Below are positions 53,789 to 61,878 of a stretch of DNA of 64,000 bases, piece after piece. Below the pieces are notes generated by a model that saw nothing but the letters and a program-made list of their open reading frames with translations, had not been told where the DNA came from and searched no databases. How positions within the stretch are numbered: the first letter of the stretch is position 1; the number at the start of each line of letters is the position of its first letter. The stretch is from Chitinophaga deserti (GTDB lineage Bacteria > Bacteroidota > Bacteroidia > Chitinophagales > Chitinophagaceae). A program made the translations under genes and the position numbers. Where the stretch lies: assembly GCF_003149455.1 (NCBI RefSeq), contig NZ_QFFK01000002.1, positions 682,001 to 746,000 on the forward strand, read 5' to 3'.

Positions 53789-54006
53789 CAGGCAAAGCGC
53801 GCTACGATCGCATCGGCGATACGGTCCACCAGTGCTGCATCCGGAGGTACATCGCCCTGGGAAAGTGCCCGCAGCTGATCTTCTTCGTCCAGCTCAAAAA
53901 CCACCAGCCCGTCGCCCGTATCTACATGAAAAGCCATGCCATAACCTTTCACGAAAGGCTTTACTTCAAACTGGCGGTCGTCTACCTTAATGGTAAAATT
54001 GTCCAT
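53788..54006 (-). CDS. Small hypothetical protein upstream of umuC
   Basis: 72 aa, acidic (many Asp/Glu), no Cys, no membrane segment: strand-rich start (FTIKVDDRQFEVKPFVKGYGMAFHV), then a helical end (ALVDRIADAIVARFA). I know no family for it. It ends exactly at the second operator copy, 43 bases before umuC, and could be cotranscribed with umuC or be a separate unit. Coding rests on composition and placement. Confidence 0.6.
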   Translation of the reverse strand: MDNFTIKVDDRQFEVKPFVKGYGMAFHVDTGDGLVVFELDEEDQLRALSQGDVPPDAALVDRIADAIVARFA

Positions 54007-54061
54007 GCGGCAAATATCGCTATTCCGGGTTTATATACCCTATGGTGGTAATAAAGGAAAC

Positions 54062-54086
54062 ACGAAAAGGCCGGACAAAGCCGGCC
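54062..54086 (-). terminator. Terminator of the receiver-only gene
   Basis: Minus strand: GGCCGG, loop CTTTGT, CCGGCC, then TTTT (plus-strand stem 54069-54074 with 54081-54086). It lies 133 bases beyond the receiver gene's stop. Confidence 0.6.
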
Positions 54087-54218
54087 GCAAACGCGTTCAC
54101 AGAAATAATAGTGACGAAAGGGGGAATCCTTTACCGGCGCCGGTCACCTGCCAGGAAGAAGCTGTGACCGGAAAGCCGGGTGTAGGAATAGCAGGCCGAA
54201 AGCCGGAAAGGGCTTCCG

Positions 54219-54581
54219 TTAAATGAGTGCCTGGATTTTTGCGGTTAACTCGTGTGGACTGAAAGGCCTTATGATGATTTCTTCTGCTTCCATACCGAAC
54301 CAGGAAGAAATACTTTCCATGACGAAATAGGCAGGCAGCATGAGAATTATCGGCAGCAGCTTTTGCTGGCGCTGTATGCGCAACTGCTCCGACAGCTCGT
54401 TCAGATAAGGGAAAGGCAATTTAAGGTCGGCGATTACCAGGTCGTAATCATATGTTCCTAATAGCATGGCCGCTTCTTTTCCGTTATAGGCGAGGTCTGC
54501 ATGATGTCCTTCTTTTTTAATGATCAACTCTACTACATGAATCATTAATAAATCATCTTCAATTACCAATATCCTTTTCAT
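54219..54581 (-). CDS. Stand-alone receiver-domain protein, partly degenerate
   Basis: 120 aa from ATG 54581 (MKRILVIEDDLLMIHVV). Single CheY-like domain with the acidic pair Asp9-Asp10 and phosphorylation Asp52 (VIADLKLPF). The switch Ser/Thr after strand 4 is Leu (ILMLPA, about residue 82) and the invariant Lys is Arg105 (IIIRPFSP). It may be phosphorylated slowly or act without phosphorylation. No kinase is adjacent; the hybrid kinase lies 3 kb away. A start at 54602 adds seven residues. Confidence 0.88.
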   Translation of the reverse strand: MKRILVIEDDLLMIHVVELIIKKEGHHADLAYNGKEAAMLLGTYDYDLVIADLKLPFPYLNELSEQLRIQRQQKLLPIILMLPAYFVMESISSWFGMEAEEIIIRPFSPHELTAKIQALI

Positions 54582-54855
54582 ATACAAGTCGCTGTTACCC
54601 ACAATAGCATAGGCGCACGAAGCTCCAGGCGCGGATGCGCAGATATTTTAATCTATGGTGCTAAAGTGGTAGTTCAATAATATGGAGGCGAGTATACAGG
54701 TATACGTCTGATCTTCTATATGGCTATCCGTTAATATCTAATCTGGTAGGTATAAGCCGTTATGCCCCAGTATTTGCATATACTGTGCCAAAATATTTAT
54801 TAGTTAATGCCCGTTAACAAAGGAGTTGGTAATAGGTTTTGATGAATGACATTCC

Positions 54856-54863
54856 TATCTTTG
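54856..54863 (+). promoter_or_regulatory. Candidate -7 element for the metE transcript
   Basis: TATCTTTG fits TAnnTTTG and lies about 31 bases before the riboswitch. The nearest TTTTG (54837-54841) is spaced too closely (14 bases). Confidence 0.4.
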
Positions 54864-54893
54864 ACCCCGAGTTCTTTACCCGATTCATTCTTT

Positions 54894-55072
54894 CCATAGT
54901 GCGGTAGACGGCGGAAGCCGTCTTTAAAAAGGAACCGTGTGCAAATCACGGGCTGTCGCGCAACTGTAAGTAACTGCTAATAGTTACCGCCCCCTCAAGT
55001 TCATTGTCCTGATCTGAACAGGATGAGAAGAACGGCGGTAATGTTACAAGCCAGGATACTTGCCCGCTATGC
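54894..55072 (+). promoter_or_regulatory. Cobalamin riboswitch aptamer
   Basis: The AdoCbl/B12 aptamer core is clear: AAAAAGGAACCGTGTGCAAA and ATCACGGGCTGTCGCGCAAC (split here; 54926-54963), then CTGTAAG, and the B12 box AAGCCAGGATACTTGCC at 55048-55064. The closing stem pairs ATAGTGCGG (54896-54904) with CCGCTAT (55064-55070). It lies about 160 bases ahead of metE, so it should shut off the B12-independent enzyme when cobalamin is present. Confidence 0.92.
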
Positions 55073-55207
55073 AAGATCATGCTTTCGCGATTTGAAGCAA
55101 TGGTCAGGAACCATAATGGGCAAGCTATGCCCCGTTATGCCGTTCTGTGCCTTCTCCCATCTCCTGAAAGCGTACGAAAACCGTAAGGAGCATTAAGTCA
55201 CTTAATG
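55059..55207 (+). promoter_or_regulatory. Probable expression platform of the cobalamin riboswitch
   Basis: CTTGCCC (55059-55065), part of the B12 box and closing stem, can pair with GGGCAAG (55117-55123). The latter can also form its own hairpin with TGCCC (GGGCA-AGCTA-TGCCC). A further hairpin CATTAAG/CTTAATG (55191-55207) precedes a TTTTTT run before the ATG. These are mutually exclusive structures fit for switching; which one is the off state is not decided. Confidence 0.45.
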
Positions 55208-55230
55208 TTTCACCAAAAAGTTTTTTGCGT

Positions 55231-57531
55231 ATGCTTAAACACACCCTCGGCTACCCGCGCATGGGAGCCCGCCGCCAGCTTAAAAAAGCTTGCGAAGATT
55301 ACTGGCAGGGCCGTATCGGCCGCCAGGAACTATTTGTTACCGCACAACGCCTGCAGGAAGAACAATGGCGCCTGCAGGAAGCCTCCGGGATGGATCTCAT
55401 CCCCTGCAACGATTTCAGTTTCTACGATCATGTGCTCGACATGTCGCTCCTCATGGGTGCCATCCCCGACCGTTACGCACCCGTAGTTACCGACATCCCG
55501 CAGAACACCGAAGCCGATCTGGCCTTTGCCATGGCACGCGGCTATCAGCAACATGGTCTCGATCTCACCGCCATGGAAATGACCAAGTGGTTCGACACCA
55601 ATTACCACTACATCGTGCCCGAGTTCAGGAAAAACCAATCGTTCCGCCTGTTCTCCAACAAAGTCTTTAATGCCTTCGACGCTGCGAAGCATCTCCTCAA
55701 AGCCACTCCCAAGCCCGTTCTGACAGGCCCCGTATCATTCCTGCTGCTCGGTAAGGAAAAAGAACCGGGCTTCCACCGTCTGGAACTGTTGCCCAAACTG
55801 CTGCCCGTTTACATAGAGGTGCTGCAGCGCCTGCGCGATAACGGTGCTGCATGGGTACAGCTGGATGAACCTTTTCTGGGTACAGACCTCCCCGCCGGTG
55901 CGGCGGAAGCTTACAGCTATGCCTATGCCGAGATCGCGAAACATTGCAAAGGGCTCCGCACAATGGTTGCCACTTACTTCGAAGGCCTGCGTGATAATGC
56001 AGAGCTGGCAGCGTCTCTGCCGGTTTGCTGCCTGCATATCGACCTGGTACGTGCCCCGGAACAGCTGAGCAGTTTATTACCATTGCTTCCCCCGAAAATG
56101 TCGCTTTCACTCGGTGTGATAGACGGGCGGAATATCTGGAAGAATAATTACAGCCGCTCACTGGAATTCATTCGTGAAGCGGTGAACGTACTCGGGGAAA
56201 ACAGGGTGATGATCGCACCTTCATGCTCCCTGCTGCACACACCCGCCGACCTCGACCTCGAAACCGATATGGATGAAGAGCTCCGGTCCTGGATGGCCTT
56301 TGCTAAACAGAAGCTTATCGAAACGGATGAGCTGAACAGGATCTTCCAGGGCGATGATTCTCTACTGCATGCAAACACAGCTGCCATCGCAGCCCGTGCA
56401 GCTTCTTCCCGCATCCATAAGCCGGCTGTGAAAGCAAGGGTAGCCAGTATTACGGAAGCTGATGCACAACGGGCATCTGCCTTCCTGCAACGGCAGGTGC
56501 TTCAGCAGCAGCGTTTTCGTTTGCCGCTTTACCCCACCACTACCATCGGTTCATTTCCGCAGACTGCAGACATCCGCTCATTACGTGCTTCATATAAGAA
56601 AGGGGATATCCTGGCCGCACAATACGATCAGGCACTGGAAGCCGCTACGCGTGATACCATCCGCCTGCAGGAAAGCATCGGGCTCGATGTACTGGTACAT
56701 GGTGAGTTCGAAAGGAACGACATGGTGGAGTATTTCGGGGAAAAGCTGGAAGGCTTCGCTTTCACACAACACGGATGGGTGCAGAGTTATGGCAGCCGCT
56801 GTGTTAAGCCGCCGGTGATTTATGGTGATGTGAGCCGCGAAGAGGATATGACCGTCCGCTGGTCGGTGTTCGCGCAATCGTGCACCAGTCTGCCTATGAA
56901 GGGGATGCTTACCGGGCCGGTAACAATCCTGCAATGGTCTTTCGTCCGCGACGATCAGCCCCGTGCTGAAACTACCGCTCAGATTGCTTTAGCGATCCGT
57001 GATGAAGTGGTGGCACTGGAAAAAGCAGGCATCGGTATTATTCAGATCGATGAGCCAGCTATCCGGGAAGGGTTGCCTATCCGGCAGGCAGACCGGGAAC
57101 AGTACCTGTCCTGGGCTGTGAAGGCTTTCCGTGTATCCGCATCAGGTGTGCAGGATGCCACGCAGATTCATACGCATATGTGCTATAGTGATTTCAATGA
57201 TATCATCCGGCATATTGCTGACATGGATGCTGATGTGATTACGATAGAAACATCACGTTCACAGATGGAGTTGCTGGAAGCATTTGCGGATTTCCGGTAT
57301 CCGAATGAGATAGGGCCGGGCGTGTATGATATTCACTCACCGCGGGTGCCCACAGCCGCAGAGATGGAGTCATTGCTGCACAAAGCTGCGGAGTATATAC
57401 CGGCACGCAACATCTGGGTTAATCCCGATTGCGGGCTGAAAACACGGAAGTGGCCTGAAACGGAGGCTGCTCTCCGGAACATGGTTAGCGCAGCCCGTGC
57501 GGTGCGTGCTGCCGTGAAGGAAACAGTATAA
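55231..57531 (+). CDS. metE: B12-independent methionine synthase
   Basis: 766 aa. Cobalamin-independent transfer of the methyl group from 5-methyltetrahydropteroyl-triglutamate to homocysteine. Starts MLKHTLGYPRMGARRQLKKA; an in-frame TTG at 55225 is ignored. Zinc ligands are in IHTHMCYSDF (His, Cys), the Glu region TIETSRSQME, and NPDCGLKTRKW (Cys). YPTTTIGSFPQT opens the C-terminal catalytic barrel. Controlled by the upstream cobalamin riboswitch, and ended by a strong terminator. Confidence 0.97.
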   Translation: MLKHTLGYPRMGARRQLKKACEDYWQGRIGRQELFVTAQRLQEEQWRLQEASGMDLIPCNDFSFYDHVLDMSLLMGAIPDRYAPVVTDIPQNTEADLAFAMARGYQQHGLDLTAMEMTKWFDTNYHYIVPEFRKNQSFRLFSNKVFNAFDAAKHLLKATPKPVLTGPVSFLLLGKEKEPGFHRLELLPKLLPVYIEVLQRLRDNGAAWVQLDEPFLGTDLPAGAAEAYSYAYAEIAKHCKGLRTMVATYFEGLRDNAELAASLPVCCLHIDLVRAPEQLSSLLPLLPPKMSLSLGVIDGRNIWKNNYSRSLEFIREAVNVLGENRVMIAPSCSLLHTPADLDLETDMDEELRSWMAFAKQKLIETDELNRIFQGDDSLLHANTAAIAARAASSRIHKPAVKARVASITEADAQRASAFLQRQVLQQQRFRLPLYPTTTIGSFPQTADIRSLRASYKKGDILAAQYDQALEAATRDTIRLQESIGLDVLVHGEFERNDMVEYFGEKLEGFAFTQHGWVQSYGSRCVKPPVIYGDVSREEDMTVRWSVFAQSCTSLPMKGMLTGPVTILQWSFVRDDQPRAETTAQIALAIRDEVVALEKAGIGIIQIDEPAIREGLPIRQADREQYLSWAVKAFRVSASGVQDATQIHTHMCYSDFNDIIRHIADMDADVITIETSRSQMELLEAFADFRYPNEIGPGVYDIHSPRVPTAAEMESLLHKAAEYIPARNIWVNPDCGLKTRKWPETEAALRNMVSAARAVRAAVKETV

Positions 57532-57539
57532 TTAAAATA

Positions 57540-57569
57540 GCCGCGCTGGAAACAGCGCGGCCTTTTTTT
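57540..57569 (+). terminator. Terminator of metE
   Basis: GCCGCGCTG (57540-57548), GAAA tetraloop, CAGCGCGGC (57553-57561), C, then seven T. Confidence 0.93.
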
Positions 57570-57668
57570 CAGCTTCATTGATAAGACCGGATTGCTCCAG
57601 CCATACCATCTCTTCATTAGAAGCATCTTTCATAACTTATCCGTGTATATGAATAACCTGCGATGGTT

Positions 57669-58241
57669 TTATATTCCTCCTACTCCCCGGTATTTATGAA
57701 AGGGCCGGTACCCCATCCATTTGGCAGCTACAGCCACCATTTTAAACACCCATTTCTGCAACACCACCGGAATGCCTGCCATATAACAATGGTCAGGGTA
57801 GTGATGTAGCGTAGTGGCGAGTTGCAGGAAGCATGCGCTCCCTTTACGGTTGAGTGCTCCTTTTTGAGAAAGCGACCACAGTGTTTCCAGTATGCGCTCC
57901 CATTGCATAGCCGGAGCGATCTCATAGGTGAAATGCAGGACTTCCGACTTACTGGCATTGCGCCAGGCATGAGGTGTTCCCGCAGGTACCACAACCTGTT
58001 CTCCTGCATGGTAAAGCCGGGATTTACGGCCAATTTCCATCCACAGGCTGCCGGAGTGTACAATAAACCTTTCTTCCTGAACCGGATGCTGATGGCGGAG
58101 TGCTCCGCAGGCAGTTTCCCCTCCGGGCCCTACTACAGCTGCGATCTGCACGAGAGCACCATCGGTACTCGCATGTGTTTGTAGGAAAGTAAACTGCTCC
58201 TGGTTAATAGGATTATAGATTACGGAACCCTGCCGGATCAT
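57669..58241 (-). CDS. Cupin-domain protein
   Basis: 190 aa from ATG 58241 (MIRQGSVIYNPINQEQF). The cupin barrel is at about 40-115, with HQHPVQEERFIVHSGSLWMEIG and VVVPAGTPHAWRNA providing the metal-binding His/Glu residues. The C-terminal third is helical with hydrophobic patches. Function unknown; members of this group include small-molecule-binding and oxygenase-like proteins. An upstream start at 58307 would run into the aqpZ terminator and is rejected. Confidence 0.85.
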   Translation of the reverse strand: MIRQGSVIYNPINQEQFTFLQTHASTDGALVQIAAVVGPGGETACGALRHQHPVQEERFIVHSGSLWMEIGRKSRLYHAGEQVVVPAGTPHAWRNASKSEVLHFTYEIAPAMQWERILETLWSLSQKGALNRKGSACFLQLATTLHHYPDHCYMAGIPVVLQKWVFKMVAVAAKWMGYRPFHKYRGVGGI

Positions 58242-58271
58242 GATCGCTGCTGTTTTGAGGTCTGTTGTATG

Positions 58272-58307
58272 GCAGCAAAAATAAGTGCGGCAAATAATTT
58301 GCCGCAC
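58272..58307 (-). terminator. Terminator of the aquaporin gene
   Basis: GTGCGGCAAA (58285-58294) pairs with TTTGCCGCAC (58298-58307). On the minus strand the stem is followed by TTATTTTTGC. Confidence 0.8.
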
Positions 58308-58340
58308 GGTAGTAGTACTTAATTATATAGGTAATGATGC

Positions 58341-59048
58341 TTACGATTTATCCATCACCCGCCATACAATAGCGGCAGCGATGCCTCCCACGATAGGGGC
58401 TACAATAAACAGCCAGAGTTGTTGTAATGCATTGCCTCCTGCAAAAAGTGCGGGTCCGAGGCTGCGGGCAGGGTTCACGGAAGTGCCGGTGATGGGGATA
58501 CAGAAGAGGTGGATGCAGGTAAGTGTAAGACCGATGGCCACACCGGCCGTGGTACCATTGCCCCATTTGCCAGTGGCTCCGAAAATAACGAACAGGAAAA
58601 GGAATGTGAGTACGGCTTCTGCTACAAATGCGGATGCGGTGTTATATCCGGCACCGTAGCCTTCGCCCCAGCCATTGGAGCCAAGTGCCCATTCTCCCGC
58701 CTGCCAGCCGGGCAGGCCTTTCTGAATGCACCAAAGCACCCATGCGGCAATCACTGCGCCGATACATTGTGCAATGATGTAACCGAGTGCATCGGCTGCC
58801 TTGATCTTACCGGCGGTTAGCATGGCGATGGTAATGGCCGGATTTATATGACATCCGGAGATGCCTCCGATAGCATAGCACATCACCAGCACTGCAAGCC
58901 CGAAAGCGAAGGCGATCCCCAGCAGGCCGATGCCCGCAGGACCGGAGGCACTAACCCCCGATACCACGGCTGCGCCGCACCCAAAAAATACCAGGGCAAA
59001 TGTGCCTATCATTTCGGCAAAGTACTTGGTGGAAGATTTAATTTCCAT
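58341..59048 (-). CDS. aqpZ: Aquaporin (MIP family, AqpZ-like)
   Basis: 235 aa, six membrane helices. Both NPA boxes are present: CHINPAIT (NPA at 69-71) and SVNPARS (NPA at 192-194, with the selectivity-filter Arg following). His in LTCIHLF and Cys in TGTS-side positions fit a water channel rather than a glycerol facilitator. The region 113-137 (PGWQAGEWALGSNGWGEGYG) is a longer loop. Two-component genes follow upstream at 59115. Confidence 0.93.
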   Translation of the reverse strand: MEIKSSTKYFAEMIGTFALVFFGCGAAVVSGVSASGPAGIGLLGIAFAFGLAVLVMCYAIGGISGCHINPAITIAMLTAGKIKAADALGYIIAQCIGAVIAAWVLWCIQKGLPGWQAGEWALGSNGWGEGYGAGYNTASAFVAEAVLTFLFLFVIFGATGKWGNGTTAGVAIGLTLTCIHLFCIPITGTSVNPARSLGPALFAGGNALQQLWLFIVAPIVGGIAAAIVWRVMDKS

Positions 59049-59114
59049 GTGGGTTTGTTTTAGTTACCTAATAATACAAACCAACCCCAACGATTGTTTG
59101 CCGCCGGCCTGCCT

Positions 59115-59771
59115 TCAGAACCCCGGCTTACTGCCTCCCGTGGCTTCAATGGCAAAGCGGAGCAGACTGTTTTTACCCGAAAGGGATAGTTTCCGGGTGA
59201 TGTTCATCCTGTGATTGCTGACGGTTTTTTCGCTGATGCCCAGCTCATCGGCGATTTCCTTACTGGTCTTGTACCCGGCCACAAGGTGTATGATACGGTG
59301 CTCGGAAGGGGTAAGGAGGGAGATGAGGTCGCTGGCCCCGGTGGGTGCTTTATGCTTCTGCCGTAGCAGGAAAGTAGACATTTCGGGGCTGATATATGCA
59401 TTGCCGGCCGTAACGGAATGAATGGCATGGATGATATCCACCACTGCGTTTTCCTTCAGTACATACCCCATGATCCCGATCTCGAGGGCTTTCATAAATG
59501 CATCTTTCACCTTATGCATCGTTAACAGGATAATGGGGAGTTCCGGCTTGATCAGCAATGCTTCTTCAGCAGCCTGCAATCCGTTCAGCTCCGGCATATC
59601 AATATCCAGGATGATGACATCGGGGTTTTTAGTACGTACGCCTTCTACCGCCTCACGGCCATTAACCGCCTGGTAGATGACACGGAAGTTACCGGCCGAC
59701 TCAATTACTTCCCGCAAGCCTTTCAGGAATATCGGATGATCGTCGGCAATAAGGATATCAAATGATTTCAT
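59115..59771 (-). CDS. NarL/LuxR-type response regulator
   Basis: 218 aa from ATG 59771 (MKSFDILIADDHPIF). Receiver (1-125) with Asp10-Asp11 and the phosphorylation site Asp56 (IILDIDMPEL); C-terminal LuxR helix-turn-helix at about 150-210 (LTPSEHRIIHLVAGYKTSKEIADELGISEKTVSNHR is the full family motif, abbreviated in reading to LTPSEHRII and KEIADELGISEKTV). Its start overlaps the end of the kinase gene by 14 bases, a translational coupling. Confidence 0.94.
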   Translation of the reverse strand: MKSFDILIADDHPIFLKGLREVIESAGNFRVIYQAVNGREAVEGVRTKNPDVIILDIDMPELNGLQAAEEALLIKPELPIILLTMHKVKDAFMKALEIGIMGYVLKENAVVDIIHAIHSVTAGNAYISPEMSTFLLRQKHKAPTGASDLISLLTPSEHRIIHLVAGYKTSKEIADELGISEKTVSNHRMNITRKLSLSGKNSLLRFAIEATGGSKPGF

Positions 59772-61581
59772 GGTACGAAATGGGTATGTTGACGGAGAGC
59801 GCTGCGCCATCGCCCGCGTCTGGATGAATAATAAACTGGCCTCCCATGATCTGTACGCGCTCACGGATGCTCAGCAGCCCGAATCCGAATTCATTTTTAT
59901 TTCCCAATCCCACCCCGTCGTCGGTCACCACAATACGGATGAGCCATACTGCACGGTGGATGCGGATGGTGCAGCGTGTGGCACCGGAATGCTTCACCAT
60001 ATTGTTAAGCAGTTCCTGCACGATGCGGTAGATATTCATTTCATTTTCCCGGGAAAACAGATTGTCGATATTGTCAATCCCTGCATCCATCACTATGTTG
60101 GCGCCATCACCGGTTTCTTCCGCCAGGCTCTGGATACTCTGTGTAAGCCCCATCATATCCATCTGGTAGGGGCGTAGTGAGTAGGAAATATTCCTGATTT
60201 CCTGAATTGTTTCTGACACGTTGCCGGCTACATCTGTAGCCAGGTTTTTAATATCCGGATCGCTGGTTTTGTTACCGAGGATGAGGAGCCGGTTTTTGAT
60301 AAGTATCAGTTGCTGCCCCACGCTGTCGTGCAGCTCGGAGGCGGTGCGCTTACGCTCATGCTCCTGCATACGGATCATTTCTTTGGAGAATGCACTGCTT
60401 TGTTCGATCGCCTGAACCTGAAGGGCCTCTTTCGCCCGTTTGTAGAAATTCAATTTACTGGTAAGCGCCCACGACAGGATGATGGCTTCCAGCGCGGTAC
60501 CCAGTTGGGCGGAATGCCGGGTAAATGTATTGTCCGGCAGCAGCCCGTTATCCCGGAGATTATACACTATGCCCAGAACAATCAGTAATCCAAACCCCGT
60601 AAGGAAGTACACAGCCGGACGAAATCCTCTCATATACACCGAAATACCCGCCGCCAGCCAATATGCGAACGTGATATAAATGGCAGCTTCCAGTACAATG
60701 TACATCACAGGCCAGCTCACAAATACTGCCGCTACCGGAATGGCGATGAGGAATATTATTAGCGGGATACGGATGCTAAACAGGATTGGTGCATGTTCTT
60801 TTACCCGGAGAAAGGTATTTGTGAACAGGATACCGAAAAGCATTCCGCCCGGCAGTACGGTGGTCATTTCGTTGAGCCAGCCTGCACTGGGGAAAAAGAC
60901 GGCGATATAGTTGTTCAGTATGAGGGTAGACAGGCCGGAGAATAAGATATACAGAACATACAGCAGATAGGAAATATCGCGGAGGGTGATAAATGCAAAA
61001 AGATTATAGATCATTAATGCCACGAGTATACCATAGAAAATGCCATGGATGAAATCATCTTCATGCTGTGTTTCGAGATGGTATTCTATTGCCGCTGCTT
61101 CCATGCGTAAACGCATCAATGCGTTACTGGTTACCCGCAGGTAATAGGTGGTGCGTACTGCGGGAGGAGCATACAGCGGCAGCAGCGGAATGTTGGACTG
61201 TATGATCTTACCGTCACCTGCGGAGCCGGAGCGGTAGCTTACTTTACTGAATTGTCCCGGAATGGATTCATGATAAAGATCTATCTCCTGCAACCCGGGC
61301 GAAGCAATGGAGAGATAAAGTGTTTCGTCTACAGGGTTTTCTACATCGAATTTCACCCACCATGCTGAGGATGTTGCACCAGGAACTGCAACAGCATCTT
61401 TTGAGCGTTTAAAATCATTACTGCGTTGCACTACTTCATTGATCGTTAATTCCTTTCCCGGATCTTCCAGCAGCAAAGGATACGCAATCTTTTGCGGAGG
61501 GATTCCCGGACGGGAAACAGCCGGGAAAACGGACTGGGTGATTAGTAATATCGACAGAATGATAAATATGCTACGCAACAT
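59758..61581 (-). CDS. 7TMR-DISM sensor histidine kinase
   Basis: 607 aa. Signal peptide or first helix (1-22); periplasmic 7TMR-DISMED2 beta-domain at about 30-170 (AWWVKFDVENPVDETLYLSIASPG region); seven membrane helices at about 180-375; coiled linker; HisKA_3 with His418 (ERKRTASELHDSVGQQL) and a HATPase with LLNNMVKHSGA, DDGVGLGNKNEFGFGLLSI. Typical of Bacteroidota sensors that detect small molecules in the periplasm. Operon with the NarL-type regulator. Confidence 0.93.
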   Translation of the reverse strand: MLRSIFIILSILLITQSVFPAVSRPGIPPQKIAYPLLLEDPGKELTINEVVQRSNDFKRSKDAVAVPGATSSAWWVKFDVENPVDETLYLSIASPGLQEIDLYHESIPGQFSKVSYRSGSAGDGKIIQSNIPLLPLYAPPAVRTTYYLRVTSNALMRLRMEAAAIEYHLETQHEDDFIHGIFYGILVALMIYNLFAFITLRDISYLLYVLYILFSGLSTLILNNYIAVFFPSAGWLNEMTTVLPGGMLFGILFTNTFLRVKEHAPILFSIRIPLIIFLIAIPVAAVFVSWPVMYIVLEAAIYITFAYWLAAGISVYMRGFRPAVYFLTGFGLLIVLGIVYNLRDNGLLPDNTFTRHSAQLGTALEAIILSWALTSKLNFYKRAKEALQVQAIEQSSAFSKEMIRMQEHERKRTASELHDSVGQQLILIKNRLLILGNKTSDPDIKNLATDVAGNVSETIQEIRNISYSLRPYQMDMMGLTQSIQSLAEETGDGANIVMDAGIDNIDNLFSRENEMNIYRIVQELLNNMVKHSGATRCTIRIHRAVWLIRIVVTDDGVGLGNKNEFGFGLLSIRERVQIMGGQFIIHPDAGDGAALSVNIPISYHEII

Positions 61582-61878
61582 GTTGAGGCAAAATTACGAT
61601 TGGTGTATATCTGGGGTATAGGTACTGTTACCCAGCAAATGCAAAGGTAAGCAGGCGGGAATTGAAAAGAAAGAACGGTAATATTCTGATAATCAATAGT
61701 TATTATCCTGCCGGGACTGCTTTCGGGGTTTTATTCCCTATGTCTGAATACGAGGCAGCCGGCAACTGCCATTCATATTGGCCTATCCGAATGTTATTTC
61801 ATGCAGAAATATGTGCATACCGAAGTGCAACATTTTAGCAGTGAAATCCTGCGGTTCATTTTTGTGGAAAAATAGTCT

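Noticed and set aside
51243-53795. imuA-imuB-dnaE2 type mutasome
   Set aside because: The polymerase is a UmuC with DUF4113 end and intact catalytic acids, and neither an ImuA/RecA-like nor a DnaE2 gene is present.
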